Of a stretch of DNA of 64,000 nucleotides, positions 27,110 to 36,435 are shown in pieces. The translations under genes were made by a program, and so were the position numbers. Origin of the DNA: Paenibacillus hexagrammi (lineage in GTDB: Bacteria > Bacillota > Bacilli > Paenibacillales > NBRC-103111); NCBI RefSeq assembly GCF_021513275.1, contig NZ_CP090978.1, positions 2,294,001 to 2,358,000 of the forward strand, given 5' to 3'. The number at the start of each line of letters is the position of its first letter. The stretch's first letter is position 1. The notes below the pieces were generated by a model. It saw only the letters and a list, made by a program, of their open reading frames with translations. It was not told where the DNA came from and made no database searches.

Positions 27110-27965
27110 ATGAAGAAAGGAATCAATATATGGTCCTTTCCCCGAAGGGATGAAGGTTGAATCGTGTATGAGACTGGCGAAGGCTGCCGGTTTTGAGGGC
27201 GTTGAACTCGGATTGAATGAAACGGGAGAGGTTAGCCTGGAAAGCAGTGAAGAGGAGCTGCGCGATATCAAACGGCTTGCCTCTGATATTGGAATTGAGC
27301 TGACCAGTCTGGCAAGCGGGTTATACTGGACCTATTCGCTGACCAGCAGAAATCAGGCGGTTAGGGAGAAGGCGCTTCAGATTGTAAAAAAACAGCTAGA
27401 AGCAGCAGCTGTACTGGGTGTAGATACGATCCTGGTCGTGCCGGGGGCGGTTGGAGTCGATTTTATCCCCGATACGGAAGTCGTTCCTTATGACGAAGCG
27501 TATGATCTCGCGCTTGAAGGGCTCTCTCGTTTAGCGTCGGATGCAGCGTCATTAGGAGTATCCATCGGCATCGAAAATGTCTGGAACAAATTTTTGCTGT
27601 CTCCCTTGGAAATGCGCGACTTTATCGATAAAATCGCCTCTCCGTTTGTCGGATCTTACTTTGATGTAGGTAATGTCTTAGCCGGCGGGTATCCCGAGCA
27701 CTGGATTTCGATTCTAGGCCCGCGTATTAAGAAGGTTCATTTTAAAGATTACCGGCGTGATGCAGGCGGATTACACGGATTCGTGGATCTGCTGGCGGGA
27801 GACGTTGATTATCCATCCGTTATGGAAGCACTGCACACCATTAGCTACGAGGATTACGTCATTGCGGAAATGATACCGAATTATAAGCATCATACGGAAC
27901 AAATCATTACCAACACATCTGCATCTATGGATGCGATTCTGGGGAGGCAGAGGGATGACGCTTAG
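27110..27965 (+). pseudogene. Sugar phosphate isomerase/epimerase (xylose-isomerase-like TIM barrel), frameshifted near start
   Basis: GGGAGG precedes ATG 27110, which reads MKKGINIWSFPRRDEG and stops. With one C removed from the four-C run at 27140-27143 it reads INIWSFPEGMKVESCM and continues into a full barrel (AAGFEGVELGLNETG, IGIENVWNKFLLSP, GSYFDVGNVLAGGYPE, KKVHFKDYRR, AEMIPNY). Metal-binding Glu, Asp, His and Glu of the AP endonuclease 2 family are visible in those motifs. Internal starts at 27150 would lack the first beta-strand. Likely role: isomerising the imported sugar or its oxidised derivative. It overlaps the next gene. Confidence 0.87.
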
Positions 27966-28980
27966 AATCGGTTTAATCGGCTTCGGCTTCATGGGAAGAA
28001 CCCACTTGACGAATTATTTGCGCCTTCAGGAAGAAGGCTTGCCTATTCAAGTGAAAGCCGTCTGTGATATCAATCTCGACAAGCTCCGTGAGCAAGAAGC
28101 GGTCGGCAACATCTCGGGGGCTGCGGGACAGATCTCTTTAGATAATATCTCCGGATATTCATCCGTAATCGACATGCTGGAGAATGAGGAGCTGGACTGT
28201 GTTGACATTACGCTCCCGACTTACCTGCATAAGGAGTATTCTGTCATGTGTTTGAACCGAGGACTGCACGTGCTATGTGAAAAGCCGATGGCGCTCGATG
28301 TGTCTGAATGCTTGGACATGATCGCTGCAGCGGAAATGAATGACAGGCAGTTAATGATCGGTCAATGCTTACGCTTCTGGCCGGCTTATGAGTACTTAAA
28401 GAGAACCGTAGATGAGCAAACGTACGGTCAGGTGAAGAGCGCCTTCTTTTTTAGAGGGGGCAGCACACCGACTTGGGGAGCTTGGCTTACGCAAAACGAC
28501 AAAAGCGGCGGAGCCTTAATGGATATGCATATCCATGACACAGATGTGATCAACTGGCTGTTCGGCAAGCCTGAAGCGGTATCTACGCAAGCCTTGAACA
28601 TCGTTCCGGGAAGCGGGTACGATGTCGTGTCCACTCATTATGCGTATGCGGGTGGGAAGGTCGTGAATGCGCAAGCCGATTGGACTCTTCAAGGCGACTA
28701 TGGGTTTGAAATGCATTACAGAGTAAATTTTGAGCGAGGAAATCTCGTCTTTGACGGGAGTACGGTCAAGGTGAACCCGAACGAGAACAGTGGGTTTCAA
28801 GCGGAGCTGCCTGCAGACTTGGGCTACTACTATCAATTGAAGTATTTTACGGAACGTTTAATCAGTGGAGAAAAGATTGCAGAAGCTCTGCCCCAAAGCA
28901 CCATGGAAAGCGTCAGCATTATTCGGGCGGAAATCGAATCTGCTGATCAGCATGGCAAATGGGTGAGCCTGCAGGTATAA
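27955..28980 (+). CDS. Gfo/Idh/MocA-family oxidoreductase (last gene of sugar operon)
   Basis: ATG 27955 lies inside the end of the isomerase gene, after GGGGAGGCAGAGG. 341 residues with the NAD(P) motif GLIGFGFMGRTHL, the catalytic-Lys motif CEKPMALDV and the C-terminal domain motif MDMHIHDTDVINWLFG. It is only distantly like the first oxidoreductase of the operon, suggesting two different redox steps. A 16-bp hairpin follows and probably ends the operon. Confidence 0.9.
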   Translation: MTLRIGLIGFGFMGRTHLTNYLRLQEEGLPIQVKAVCDINLDKLREQEAVGNISGAAGQISLDNISGYSSVIDMLENEELDCVDITLPTYLHKEYSVMCLNRGLHVLCEKPMALDVSECLDMIAAAEMNDRQLMIGQCLRFWPAYEYLKRTVDEQTYGQVKSAFFFRGGSTPTWGAWLTQNDKSGGALMDMHIHDTDVINWLFGKPEAVSTQALNIVPGSGYDVVSTHYAYAGGKVVNAQADWTLQGDYGFEMHYRVNFERGNLVFDGSTVKVNPNENSGFQAELPADLGYYYQLKYFTERLISGEKIAEALPQSTMESVSIIRAEIESADQHGKWVSLQV

Positions 28981-29024
28981 GGGATGCGGGAAAGCTACGT
29001 AGTCAGAGTCATTTACCGTTAATG

Positions 29025-29069
29025 GGATCAAGCTCTTGTCAAGTTCAGAGGACAAGAGCTTGATCCTTT
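29025..29069 (+). terminator. Operon-end hairpin
   Basis: A 16-bp perfect stem (29025-29040 with 29051-29066), loop of 10, then TTTG. The T tract is short, but the stem is very stable. The remaining gap to 29279 shows nothing else recognisable. Confidence 0.7.
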
Positions 29070-29279
29070 GCTTATTGTCAACCGCAATCGGAGAAAAGCC
29101 ACTGAGGTTCGAATGGACCCAGCTTTATTAACAAGCTCGACGAAGTCGTCTATCGTTGACTAGATGAAAATGAAAGGAAGGAACATAGGAATTCAAATGC
29201 ATAAAGAAGGAGGAAGTGCCGTCGACCCCGAATACTTTTCAGGCATAACTTTTGTGAAGAGATGGGAGTGATAGTTGGA

Positions 29280-30284
29280 ATGAAAGTACTATTTATTGGC
29301 GGCACCGGACTGATCAGTGAAGCCGTATCCAAGTTGACTGTTGCTAAAGGGCATGAATTGGTTTTACTGAATCGGGGAGCAAGAAGCAGTTTTGTGCCGG
29401 AAGGGGCAAGAGTGCTTGTTGGCGACATTCGCGATGTGAACGCGGTTTCACAACTCCTAAAGGATGAAGAATTCGATGTTGTCGTTGACTGGATTGCGTT
29501 TACCCCGGATCATGCTCAGAATGATTTGAAGCTGTTTGCAGGGAAAACAAAGCAATACATCTATATTAGCTCCGCATCGGCTTATCAAAAGCCGCTCCAG
29601 CATTATTTGGTAACGGAGGAAACGCCGCTAGAGAATCCGTTCTGGCAGTATTCGCGCGATAAAATCGCTTGCGAGCAGCTGCTGATGGAGGCTTACCAAA
29701 CGAACGGATTCCCGGTCACGATCGTAAGACCTTCCTACACCTATGGGGACACGATGATTCCCGCATCATTAAACAGTTGGCAATATCCATGGTCGTTGGT
29801 TGACCGTATGCGACAAGGAAAGAAAATTATTGTACACGGGGACGGGGCTTCCCTATGGACCATGACGCATAACAGTGATTTTGCCAAAGGATTCGTGGGG
29901 CTGCTTGGACACCCGGATGCCATTGGCGAAGCGTTTCATATTACTTCCGATGAAGTGCTGACCTGGGATCAGATTTATAAGGCGATCGGGGCAGCGGCGG
30001 GTGTGGAGCCGAATCTCGTTCATATGTCTTCAGACTTTTTATGCGCTCGCAATCCGGAGCTTGTAGGCGGTCTATTCGGTGACAAAGCGGTAAGCGCTGT
30101 TTTTGATAATAGCAAGATTAAACGTTTTGTACCGGAATTTAAAGCGAACGTGCCTTTTGCCGAAGGGATTAAGCGGACCGTGGAGTATTTCGAGGCTCAT
30201 CCGGAGCGCTGCCAAACCGACGAGGCATGGAATGCCGCTATGGATGCGATGATCGAAGCTTTTGAAGCGGGTATCCGATCTTAA
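29280..30284 (+). CDS. NAD-dependent epimerase/dehydratase (extended SDR)
   Basis: ATG 29280 follows GGGAGTGA by 8 bases. 334 residues. The Rossmann motif reads GGTGLISEAVSKL, a variant of GxxGxxG. SSASAYQ supplies the Ser region, but the usual YxxxK is read as YSRDK. PSYTYGDTMIP follows. It is close to atypical/extended SDRs annotated as UDP-glucose 4-epimerase-like or mRNA-binding chloroplast type. It is separated from the sugar operon by a hairpin and may act independently. Substrate unknown. Confidence 0.85.
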   Translation: MKVLFIGGTGLISEAVSKLTVAKGHELVLLNRGARSSFVPEGARVLVGDIRDVNAVSQLLKDEEFDVVVDWIAFTPDHAQNDLKLFAGKTKQYIYISSASAYQKPLQHYLVTEETPLENPFWQYSRDKIACEQLLMEAYQTNGFPVTIVRPSYTYGDTMIPASLNSWQYPWSLVDRMRQGKKIIVHGDGASLWTMTHNSDFAKGFVGLLGHPDAIGEAFHITSDEVLTWDQIYKAIGAAAGVEPNLVHMSSDFLCARNPELVGGLFGDKAVSAVFDNSKIKRFVPEFKANVPFAEGIKRTVEYFEAHPERCQTDEAWNAAMDAMIEAFEAGIRS

Positions 30285-30322
30285 CGGAGCGGTTCATTCA
30301 GTCAGACATCAGGAGGTCACAC

Positions 30323-32092
30323 ATGCAGTCGAATTCAAGCGGCAGCTCGATAAAGGCGTATTCGAGATTGCTGCGGCAATATTTGCTTCCCCAGCGAGGG
30401 ACATTGATCGTATTGGCAGTGCTGCTCTTTGCTTCTATTGGCATGCAGCTGGCAAACCCGCAGATTATCCGTTTTTTTATAGATACAGCGCAATCACATG
30501 GCGATCTAAAGCCGCTTTTTATAGCAGCAGGATTATTCTTGGGATTCTCGATAGCACAACAAATCTTGTCAGTCCTGGCGACCTATTTCAGTGAGAATAT
30601 TGGGTGGAAAACGACCAATGCGCTGCGCGTCGATCTCGCCACCCACTGCTTGTCGCTGGATATGTCCTTTCATAAATCCCATACATCAGGGTCACTGATT
30701 GAACGGGTTGACGGTGATGTGAATGCGCTGGCTAACTTTTTCTCCAGCATGATGATTCATCTGATAGGCAATGTGCTGCTGATGGCAGGGATCATCGTAT
30801 TGCTTTTTCGAGAAAATTGGCTAATTGGCGGAGGCATGACCGTGTTCGTGGTCGGCGCTATGTGGTTGATTCAATGGATTCGTAAGTATGCCGCGCCGAT
30901 GTGGTCCGGTTGGAGACAAGCGAATGCCGAGTTCTATGGTTTTATCGGGGAGCATCTGGAGGGAACCGAGGATATACGGGCCAATGGGGCGTCCGGTTTT
31001 GTGATGGGCAGGTTTTATAAAATGATCGGGAGCATGCTGCCGCTGCGCGTTAAGGCGTTCATGGGCTTTTGCGCTATGTGGAATACTTCCATTCTCGTGT
31101 TTGCACTAGGGAACGCCATGGCATTTGGTATCAGTGCATACTTGTGGAAAGCCCAGGCGCTTTCCCTTGGAACGGTGTATCTGATTTTCTTTTATACGGA
31201 GCTGTTGGCGAAGCCTATTGAAAAGATTCGTACACAGATGGAGGATCTGCAAAAGGCCGATGCGAGCATAAGCCGTATCATGCAGCTACTTGATACGCGA
31301 TCAGCTATTCAAGATGGGGAAGGTGCAGTATTGCCGGACGGTCCGCTTCATGTAGAACTGCGGGAGGTCAGATTCTCGTATGAGGAGGAAGCAGAGAACC
31401 CGCCGACCATCGATCGGCTGAATGTCCAGCTAAAGCCCGGTCAGGTTCTTGGGCTGCTTGGCCGTACCGGCAGCGGTAAAACAACCATAGCCAGACTGCT
31501 GCTGCGTTTTTACGACCCGCAAAGCGGAGCTGTTATGCTTGGCGGTGTGGACATCCGTAAATGTAAGTTGGCTGACCTGCGCAAACGGGTAGCCATGGTG
31601 ACGCAAAATATTGAGATCATGCAGGGGACGGTCCGCGACAATTTGACCTTCTACGATGAATCGATATCAGACGAACGTATCAGGGAAGTTTTACAGGAGA
31701 TCGGCCTTGGTGCATGGCTGGAATCGATGCCGGAAGATTTGGATACGATGCTGGCTTCCGGTGGAGGAAGCTTGTCGGCAGGGGAGGCACAGCTATTGGC
31801 ATTTGCCCGTGTGTTTCTGACCGACCCTGGGCTTGTCATCATGGATGAAGCGTCGTCGAGGCTGGATCCTCTGACCGAGCTGAGAATTGAGAAGGCCATC
31901 AGCAAGCTGTTAGCTGAACGGACCTGTGTCATCATTGCGCACCGGTTAACCACGGTTCAGAGAGCGGATCAAATTGCCATCTTGGACAACGGTCAGCTGT
32001 TGGAGTACGGAGATCGGGTACAGCTTGCAGCTGATTCCTCATCCAGATTCAGTAAACTGCTTACTACAGGTCTTGAGGAGGTGCTCACGTAG
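30323..32092 (+). CDS. Heterodimeric ABC exporter subunit 1 (membrane domain plus ATPase)
   Basis: 589 residues with six membrane segments (~20-300) and a C-terminal ATPase. Walker A is GLLGRTGSGKTT, Q-loop VTQNIE, signature LSAGEAQ (altered from LSGGQ), Walker B VIMDEASSRLD with catalytic Glu, and H-loop IIAHR. AGGAGG lies 7 bases before the ATG. It is followed after 2 bases by a partner exporter gene. The altered signature here and the altered Walker B in the partner define one canonical and one degenerate ATP site, as in BmrCD-like exporters. Substrate unknown. Confidence 0.92.
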   Translation: MQSNSSGSSIKAYSRLLRQYLLPQRGTLIVLAVLLFASIGMQLANPQIIRFFIDTAQSHGDLKPLFIAAGLFLGFSIAQQILSVLATYFSENIGWKTTNALRVDLATHCLSLDMSFHKSHTSGSLIERVDGDVNALANFFSSMMIHLIGNVLLMAGIIVLLFRENWLIGGGMTVFVVGAMWLIQWIRKYAAPMWSGWRQANAEFYGFIGEHLEGTEDIRANGASGFVMGRFYKMIGSMLPLRVKAFMGFCAMWNTSILVFALGNAMAFGISAYLWKAQALSLGTVYLIFFYTELLAKPIEKIRTQMEDLQKADASISRIMQLLDTRSAIQDGEGAVLPDGPLHVELREVRFSYEEEAENPPTIDRLNVQLKPGQVLGLLGRTGSGKTTIARLLLRFYDPQSGAVMLGGVDIRKCKLADLRKRVAMVTQNIEIMQGTVRDNLTFYDESISDERIREVLQEIGLGAWLESMPEDLDTMLASGGGSLSAGEAQLLAFARVFLTDPGLVIMDEASSRLDPLTELRIEKAISKLLAERTCVIIAHRLTTVQRADQIAILDNGQLLEYGDRVQLAADSSSRFSKLLTTGLEEVLT

Positions 32093-32094
32093 CC

Positions 32095-33765
32095 ATGAAT
32101 ACGTATCAATATTTATGGCGGCTGATCATGAACCGGCCTGTGCTGTATATGGTCAACGCGCTCGCATGGACGGCCATCTATCTGGCGCCGATCGCGCCTG
32201 GACTCGTCACCAAGCAGTTCTTCGATATACTCAGCGGCGCGTCCGGACTAAGTTATGGGGTATGGGGCATCATTGCTCTCCTCTTGGGGGCTACGCTTGC
32301 CCGTATGATGCTGATTGTGTTTGGATTTATAACGGATGTGCACACCCGCTTCCGTATGGGGATGATGCTGCGGCGCAACCTGCTCGAGCACGTCCTCAAA
32401 CAGCCGGGAGCGAGAGCGATTCCGGTATCGCCCGGCGAAGCGATCAGTCACTTCCGTGACGATGTGGATCAGTCCGAGGAAGCGGCCAGCTGGTCGGTTG
32501 ACGTCTTCGGGATGACCTGCTTTGCCGCTGTGTCCAGCTACATTCTGATCCGCATCGATGCGCAGATGACGCTGCTCGTATTTCTGCCTCTTGTTCTCGT
32601 TGTTACCGCAGCTCAGCTGGCTACGGCCCGGTTGATGAGCGAACTGCTGGATTCTGTCTTCTCCAACTCGGTTAATCTTGGCACCGGCCTGATTCTGCTG
32701 CTGGCAGGTCAAAAGATGCGTGCAGGGACATTTACGGTAGGTGACTTTGCCTTATTCGTCTATTATTTGACGTTCGTCACTCAGTTCAACTCGAATGTAG
32801 GCAAGTTCATGACCTACTTCAAGCAGATGAGCGTCGCATTGGATAGGCTGACGTTCCTGCTTCAGGGCGCACCGGCTAAAATGCTTACCATTGTAAAGCC
32901 GCTTTATCTGAAAAAGCGGGCAGCGGGTCTTGCGCTAGCGAACACGGAAGAGCAGGCTGTAGACTCAGCTGATCACCAGACTGAGCCTTGGGAAGAGGCG
33001 GCTCCGCAGCCGGCACGAATTGACGCGCTCGAACGGCTGGAGGTCAAGCAGTTGTCCTACCGGTTCCCCGATACCGGCCGAGGTATCGAGAATGTGAACT
33101 TCAACCTCGCGCGAGGCTCGTTCACTGTCGTGACCGGAGCAATCGGCTCCGGCAAAACGACGCTCGTCCGTGCGCTGCTCGGGCTGCTGCCGAAGACAAG
33201 CGGCGACGTGCTGTGGAACGGCCGCCCGGTCGAGGATCTCGGCGAATTCTTCGTTCCGCCGAGAAGTGCTTATACGGCGCAGGTGCCGCGCCTTTACAGC
33301 GATACGCTGCGCAATAACATCCTGCTCGGCCAAGCCGAGACGGATGACTGCTTGCGCCGGGCAATCCACACCGCCGTCATGGAAGATGACGTCGCTTATC
33401 TGCCCCGCGGGCTCGATTCCGTCATCGGCCCGCGCGGGGTGAAGCTGTCCGGCGGCCAAGCCCAGCGGACAGCCGCAGCTCGCATGCTCGTGCGCAGCGC
33501 CGAGCTGTATGTGTTCGACGACCTGTCGAGCGCGCTCGACGTCGAGACAGAGCAGAAGCTCTGGGAGCGGCTGTTCAAGCAGCGGGGCGATGCGACGTGC
33601 CTCGTCGTCTCGCACCGCAAAGCCGCTCTCCATCGGGCTGACCACGTCATTGTCATGAAAGACGGCCGAATCGAGGCCGTGGGCTCGGCGGAGCAGCTCT
33701 TACAGAGCAATCGAACCTTTCAGGAGCTATGGTATGGAGATGAACTCCGTACCGTAGAATCATAA
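32095..33765 (+). CDS. Heterodimeric ABC exporter subunit 2, membrane domain apparently shortened
   Basis: 556 residues, about 50 short of the usual length for this group. Near residue 180 the sequence passes directly from QLATARL to MSELLDSVFSN; relatives normally have a cytoplasmic loop and helix of about 50 residues between these points, including the coupling helix region. The frame is kept. The ATPase has Walker A GAIGSGKTT, signature LSGGQAQ, Walker B YVFDDLSSALD (Asp in place of catalytic Glu) and H-loop VSHR. It pairs with the upstream subunit. The shortening may impair function or may be an assembly collapse. Confidence 0.88.
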   Translation: MNTYQYLWRLIMNRPVLYMVNALAWTAIYLAPIAPGLVTKQFFDILSGASGLSYGVWGIIALLLGATLARMMLIVFGFITDVHTRFRMGMMLRRNLLEHVLKQPGARAIPVSPGEAISHFRDDVDQSEEAASWSVDVFGMTCFAAVSSYILIRIDAQMTLLVFLPLVLVVTAAQLATARLMSELLDSVFSNSVNLGTGLILLLAGQKMRAGTFTVGDFALFVYYLTFVTQFNSNVGKFMTYFKQMSVALDRLTFLLQGAPAKMLTIVKPLYLKKRAAGLALANTEEQAVDSADHQTEPWEEAAPQPARIDALERLEVKQLSYRFPDTGRGIENVNFNLARGSFTVVTGAIGSGKTTLVRALLGLLPKTSGDVLWNGRPVEDLGEFFVPPRSAYTAQVPRLYSDTLRNNILLGQAETDDCLRRAIHTAVMEDDVAYLPRGLDSVIGPRGVKLSGGQAQRTAAARMLVRSAELYVFDDLSSALDVETEQKLWERLFKQRGDATCLVVSHRKAALHRADHVIVMKDGRIEAVGSAEQLLQSNRTFQELWYGDELRTVES

Positions 33766-33782
33766 GAAGGGGAGGCTGGAAT

Positions 33783-34211
33783 ATGGCGGAAACCAAGCCA
33801 GTGGGATTAACCGCTTCAGCGGGCTATCAAATCGGTGTCAGGCGAACGATCGCCATGCCTCAGCATCAAGTCTGGGAACTGCTGATATCGCCGCAAGGGC
33901 TGAAGCTGTGGCTGGGAGATGTGAAGAGAATCGGTCTCCACCCGGGAGATCGGTTCGAGACGAATGAAGGCACGACTGGCGAGATGCGGGTTGCGAAGGA
34001 GCCGGAGCAGCTTCGGCTGACCTGGCAGCCCTCAGGCTGGGAAAAAGCATCCACGCTGCAGATCCGTGTACTTGCAGGGAAAGCGGAACGCACAACGGTC
34101 AGCTTCCATCAGGAAAAGCTGGACAGTGCAGTGACTCGCGAAGCGATGAAGCTGCGCTGGGAGGAGGTTCTCCTGCGACTGTCAGAAATAGCTTCTGAGC
34201 GATTGCTTTAG
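33783..34211 (+). CDS. SRPBCC/AHSA1-family protein
   Basis: 142 residues with the START-like helix-grip pattern: AMPQHQVWELLISPQGLKLWLGD, then GEMRVAKEPEQLRLTWQPSGWE and a C-terminal helix TREAMKLRWEEVL. The fold binds hydrophobic ligands, and some members are related to Hsp90 activator Aha1. It starts 17 bases after the ABC exporter pair with an AAGGGGAGG site, so it is likely cotranscribed. Ligand unknown. Confidence 0.85.
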   Translation: MAETKPVGLTASAGYQIGVRRTIAMPQHQVWELLISPQGLKLWLGDVKRIGLHPGDRFETNEGTTGEMRVAKEPEQLRLTWQPSGWEKASTLQIRVLAGKAERTTVSFHQEKLDSAVTREAMKLRWEEVLLRLSEIASERLL

Positions 34212-34394
34212 AGGAGCACAGATACAAGGCGGTAAAGCGGCTGGAATTCAAACAAGCACGGGTACAAGATATTTTCGGGCTGTTGAATTCGGATCCTTAG
34301 ATTGTTGATGTTGATGATATTTCGGAGAAGCGTTAATTGGGAATCCATTAGATTGAAACATACAGGATTAGCCTGGGTTTATTGTTGTAACGTC

Positions 34395-34440
34395 AATAGA
34401 GGATGTTAGTTCATGATGAGCTAATCTCCTCTATTTTTTG
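34395..34440 (+). terminator. Intrinsic terminator
   Basis: AATAGAGGA with GTTAG (34395-34409) pairs with CTAAT and TCCTCTATT, then six T. The 312-base gap 34212-34523 holds this hairpin and the tetR promoter/operator. Confidence 0.8.
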
Positions 34441-34466
34441 TTTAAGTTTCATATCTGCAGAAAATA

Positions 34467-34497
34467 CTGGACTAATCGTTCCTGAAAAGTTTATACT
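34467..34497 (+). promoter_or_regulatory. tetR promoter with TetR-type operator
   Basis: CTGGACTAATCGTTCC (34467-34482) overlaps the -35 region of a promoter with -10 TATACT (34492-34497). Its complement, GGAACGATTAGTCCAG, matches the site before the MFS gene at 35120 in 14 of 16 positions. Confidence 0.6.
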
Positions 34498-34523
34498 GAA
34501 CATATGGAAATGGAGGGAGATCT

Positions 34524-35099
34524 ATGGGACGCTACAAAGAGTTTGATAAAGAAGCGGTGCTTCATAAAGCGATGCTTGTTTTTTGGAAGAAGGGCTACGA
34601 AGCGGCAAGCATTCCCGATTTACTGGAAGCTATGGATCTTAGCAGATCAAGTCTGTACGAAACGTTCGGGGACAAACAAACGCTTTATATAGAGGCGATT
34701 AACTGGTACAAGAAGTGGAAGCAAGCCAAACGGGACCTACTCGTCAATGCGACTTCCGCAAAATTTGGAATCCGGCAGTACTTTGAGATACATATCGATT
34801 CCGCCTTGGACGGCGAGACGCCGAAGGGTTGTCTCATTACTAACGCGGCAGTCGGCATGGATGCGCCGGATGAGCAATTGAATGCGTTGATCAGGGAGCG
34901 GTTTGACGAGTTAGAGAAAGCCTTCTATGAACTGCTGAGCAAAGGTCAGGAGACGGGAGAAATCATGCCTGAGAAAGATATCAAGACTTTATCTTATCTG
35001 CTCACAAACCTGAATCATAGTTTAAATATCGTCGCGAAGGTGCAGGGTGACCGCATCAAGATGAAGCAGATGATAAACATGGTGATCGAAATGCTATAA
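34524..35099 (+). CDS. TetR-family transcriptional repressor
   Basis: 191 residues, ATG after GGAGGG. The N-terminal helix-turn-helix reads AMLVFWKKGYEAASIPDLLEAMDLSRSSLYETFGDKQTLY, and the rest is the ligand-binding helical domain of the YxaF/AcrR-like C-terminal class (GCLITNAAVGMDAPDEQ). It lies upstream of an MFS exporter in the same direction, and matching operators lie before each gene. The likely model is repression of both itself and the exporter until a drug-like ligand binds. Confidence 0.9.
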   Translation: MGRYKEFDKEAVLHKAMLVFWKKGYEAASIPDLLEAMDLSRSSLYETFGDKQTLYIEAINWYKKWKQAKRDLLVNATSAKFGIRQYFEIHIDSALDGETPKGCLITNAAVGMDAPDEQLNALIRERFDELEKAFYELLSKGQETGEIMPEKDIKTLSYLLTNLNHSLNIVAKVQGDRIKMKQMINMVIEML

Positions 35100-35119
35100 A
35101 ACAATTTTTTGCACATTCC

Positions 35120-35135
35120 GGAACGATTGTTCCAG
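35120..35135. promoter_or_regulatory. TetR-type operator before the MFS gene
   Basis: GGAACGATTGTTCCAG contains the perfect palindrome GGAAC-GATT-GTTCC and matches the inverted site at 34467. It is 25 bases upstream of the MFS start codon. Confidence 0.6.
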
Positions 35136-35159
35136 AAAAATTCAAAGGGGGATTTTTGT

Positions 35160-36344
35160 ATGCAGTCAGCTTCCATTCCAACGGAAAAATCGGTTTCGCC
35201 ATCGCTGATTTTTATCCTGGCAGCCGCTTGCGGTATCATAGCGGCAAACCTTTACTATGCTCAACCATTAATAGGCTCGATCGGTTCGACCATCGGGCTA
35301 TCCTCCGGGGCTGCCGCACTCATCGTTACGTTGACTCAAGTCGGCTACGGGATCGGCTTGCTATTTATTGTACCGTTAGGAGATATCCTGGAAAATCGTA
35401 AGTTGGTTCTTTCGTCATTGCTCCTTACAGCCGCCGTTTTGACAGTTGCCGCTGTCATCAAAAGCGCCATCCTGTTCCTCATCGCTTCACTCATGATCGG
35501 AGTAGGTTCCGTAGCAGCACAAATCCTTGTACCGTATGCAGCTCATCTTTCACCTGAAGCCGTGCGCGGTCGCAATGTGGGGAACGTCATGAGCGGGCTA
35601 CTTCTCGGGATTATGCTTGCGCGTCCCATCTCAAGCTTGGTGGCGGAGTATATGGGCTGGCGCGCCATATATTTTATATCCGCAGTATTCATTTTCGTGC
35701 TGGTTCTTGTATTGGCAAAGGCTCTACCCTCAAGGAAACCTTCGACCGCTACAGCTTACCATGTACTGCTGCACTCCATGCTGCATCTGCTGAAGGCGAC
35801 ACCGGCATTGCGCCGGAGGGCAATCTATCATGCTTGTGTATTCGGGACGTTCAGTTTGTTTTGGACTACAGTTCCGTTGGTATTGACAAGTCCGTCGTTC
35901 CATTTCACTCAAAAGGAGGTTGCTCTGTTCGCATTAGTCGGGGTCATGGGGGCAATTGTGGCGCCAGCGGCGGGCCGCGTGGCAGACCGCGGATGGGTTC
36001 GTCCGGCTACGGGAGGGGCATTGGTCATCGTCATCTTTTCCATGTTGCTTCCCTTGCTGGTTCCATCAAGTTCTGCACTCGCAGTCCCTATCCTCGTAGT
36101 TTCGGCGATTTTACTTGACATGGGGGTTTCCGCCAACATGGTTCTTGGGCAGCGGGTGATTTTCTCTTTAGGAGCGGAATTTCGAAGTAGGCTTAACGGC
36201 TTGTATATGGCCATTTTCTTTTTAGGGGGTGCTATCGGCTCAGCGGCAGGCGGATGGGCTTACGCAACGGGGGGCTGGGAGGCGGCACTGCTGGTCGGAA
36301 TCATCTTACCGGTCATCGCCATGGCGTATTATGTGACGGAGTAG
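35160..36344 (+). CDS. MFS transporter, drug-efflux type
   Basis: ATG 35160 follows AAAGGGGGA. 394 residues, about 12 hydrophobic segments. Motif A-like sequence [16 protein letters not shown] lies between helices 2 and 3. The early motif [13 protein letters not shown] is typical of YnfM/arabinose-efflux-like permeases. Paired with the upstream TetR regulator and its two operators. The substrate is unknown; multidrug or metabolite export is the common role. Confidence 0.9.
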   Translation: MQSASIPTEKSVSPSLIFILAAACGIIAANLYYAQPLIGSIGSTIGLSSGAAALIVTLTQVGYGIGLLFIVPLGDILENRKLVLSSLLLTAAVLTVAAVIKSAILFLIASLMIGVGSVAAQILVPYAAHLSPEAVRGRNVGNVMSGLLLGIMLARPISSLVAEYMGWRAIYFISAVFIFVLVLVLAKALPSRKPSTATAYHVLLHSMLHLLKATPALRRRAIYHACVFGTFSLFWTTVPLVLTSPSFHFTQKEVALFALVGVMGAIVAPAAGRVADRGWVRPATGGALVIVIFSMLLPLLVPSSSALAVPILVVSAILLDMGVSANMVLGQRVIFSLGAEFRSRLNGLYMAIFFLGGAIGSAAGGWAYATGGWEAALLVGIILPVIAMAYYVTE

Positions 36345-36370
36345 AACATTTTATAGTAATTTCAACTCTA

Positions 36371-36398
36371 TGGTCACGACTCGGCTTCGCTAATCGTC
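36371..36398 (+). promoter_or_regulatory. Candidate ECF41-type promoter
   Basis: TGGTCACGA (36371-36379) resembles the ECF41 -35 TGTCACA, and CGTC (36395-36398) matches its -10 with 15-base spacing. It stands 38 bases before the FAD oxidoreductase whose operon encodes an ECF41 sigma factor. Confidence 0.5.
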
Positions 36399-36435
36399 AT
36401 GTATGTATCAGACCGAAAAGGAAGGAATGATCTGC

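Noticed and set aside
28981..29279. Possible small gene after GGAGGAAG at 29210
   Set aside because: No start codon follows at proper spacing.
32965..33645. 226-codon open frame on the - strand
   Set aside because: It is antisense to the ATPase domain of an ABC exporter in a GC-rich stretch. No supporting motif or ribosome site.
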